A stretch of 5,816 bases of DNA from Candidatus Krumholzibacteriia bacterium (GTDB lineage: Bacteria; Krumholzibacteriota; Krumholzibacteriia; LZORAL124-64-63): NCBI GenBank assembly GCA_029935695.1, contig JAOZJV010000257.1:1-5816 (forward strand), in the 5' to 3' direction. The notes under the pieces are model-generated. The model made no database searches and was not told the DNA's origin. It worked only from the letters and a program-made list of their open reading frames with translations. Below, one piece after another: positions 5,441 to 5,816 of this stretch. Each line of letters opens with the position of its first letter. Within the stretch, counting starts at the first letter, position 1. A program made the position numbers and the translations under genes.

Positions 5441-5794
5441 CTAATGGATGGGCACACGATCAGAAAGTTCATCCAGATACGGAATCCTCCAGGTTTCACC
5501 GAACATGGCTTTCACAAATCCCAGCACTGTCAGTGGTAAAAACACCCCAAAGAAAACCAACCACATCAAAATGACGATGAGGAAACCCAAAAGTGGAATC
5601 TGGCCAATGGTGCCCTGGATAACCCAGACAAGAATGAGTCCCACCATTTCGACAAAAAAGAGTGCAAATCCCTGACGGCAGTGGCGAGCCAGGAAGTCAC
5701 TCTTTTCAGAACTCAGAATGGGCAAAAAGACAAAAGCAGACAAGTAGCACACCGCCCCCAGCCAGCGATCCCTTATACTGACTTGGTTTTCCAT
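5441..5794 (-). CDS. Small DUF4870/Tic20-like membrane protein
   Basis: The 117-residue product has membrane segments near residues 11-28, 43-60 and 65-95 (the last may be two). It opens with a short soluble start and RWLGAVCYLSAFVFLPIL (10-27), followed by a polar loop with LARHCRQGFALFF (35-47). The H..QG pattern (H38, Q41, G42) is typical of the DUF4870 (PF09685) family, which also includes the magnetosome proteins MamF and MmsF. The C-terminus (GETWRIPYLDELSDRVPI, 99-116) matches the family's short hydrophilic tail. The function of most members is unknown, and nothing magnetosome-like is nearby. The start is well supported: AAGGGA on the minus strand (5807-5802) lies 7 nt before the ATG. 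The gene converges on the thioredoxin; its promoter lies beyond the right edge. Confidence 0.8.
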   Translation of the reverse strand: MENQVSIRDRWLGAVCYLSAFVFLPILSSEKSDFLARHCRQGFALFFVEMVGLILVWVIQGTIGQIPLLGFLIVILMWLVFFGVFLPLTVLGFVKAMFGETWRIPYLDELSDRVPIH

Positions 5795-5816
5795 GGATCA
5801 TTCCCTTTCTTCAGGT

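Noticed and set aside
5448..5675. 75-codon plus-strand frame opposite the small membrane protein
   Set aside because: The minus-strand frame encodes a coherent membrane protein with a good ribosome site; this one is its complement.

Overview
The window looks like chromosomal DNA of a Gram-negative (two-membrane) bacterium. The evidence is an LptE-like outer-membrane lipoprotein, a sigma-54 activator of the NtrC class, a polyprenyl-phosphate sugar transferase and a flippase-like integral membrane protein. Base composition is moderate and codon use looks even across the genes. The gene style resembles deltaproteobacteria or related lineages (SAR324 or Nitrospinota-like), but this is an impression; no rRNA or marker search was possible. 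I see no insertion sequence, CRISPR array, tRNA, rRNA or phage gene.

Layout. (1) Positions 1-704, minus strand: the N-terminal 234 residues of a lysylphosphatidylglycerol-synthase-type membrane protein (UPF0104/PF03706), running off the left edge. (2) Positions 705-1049: a divergent intergenic region. It holds a strong sigma-70-type promoter pointing right (TTGCAC, 17 nt, TACAAT, behind an A-rich tract), a roughly 107-nt leader that can fold into hairpins, and a weak promoter candidate pointing left. (3) Positions 1050-1880: a sugar transferase of the PglC/WcaJ catalytic type. It appears to have lost its last six residues to an in-frame TAA, and a strong intrinsic terminator (1921-1957) follows. 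(4) Positions 2000-5334: a compact rightward cluster. It contains a sigma-54-dependent response regulator, lptE (overlapping it by one base), holA (3-nt gap) and a thioredoxin (48-nt gap), closed by an inverted-repeat terminator at 5364-5394. (5) Positions 5441-5794, minus strand: a small DUF4870/Tic20-like membrane protein converging on the thioredoxin.

How the genes relate. The left part is about building envelope glycoconjugates: the transferase would load the first sugar phosphate onto undecaprenyl phosphate, and the divergent flippase-like protein is probably a lipid-related membrane protein. The right cluster mixes regulation (response regulator), LPS export (LptE), replication (HolA, clamp-loader delta subunit) and redox housekeeping (thioredoxin). 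The lptE-holA pair is a known neighbourhood in proteobacteria. Placing a sigma-54 activator directly upstream and overlapping lptE is the more unusual part.

The observations most worth checking are: the response regulator may be translated from a leaderless mRNA; the sugar transferase seems to carry a recent C-terminal nonsense change; and the leader upstream of it is structured. I found no convincing new multi-gene system; most genes are recognisable families.
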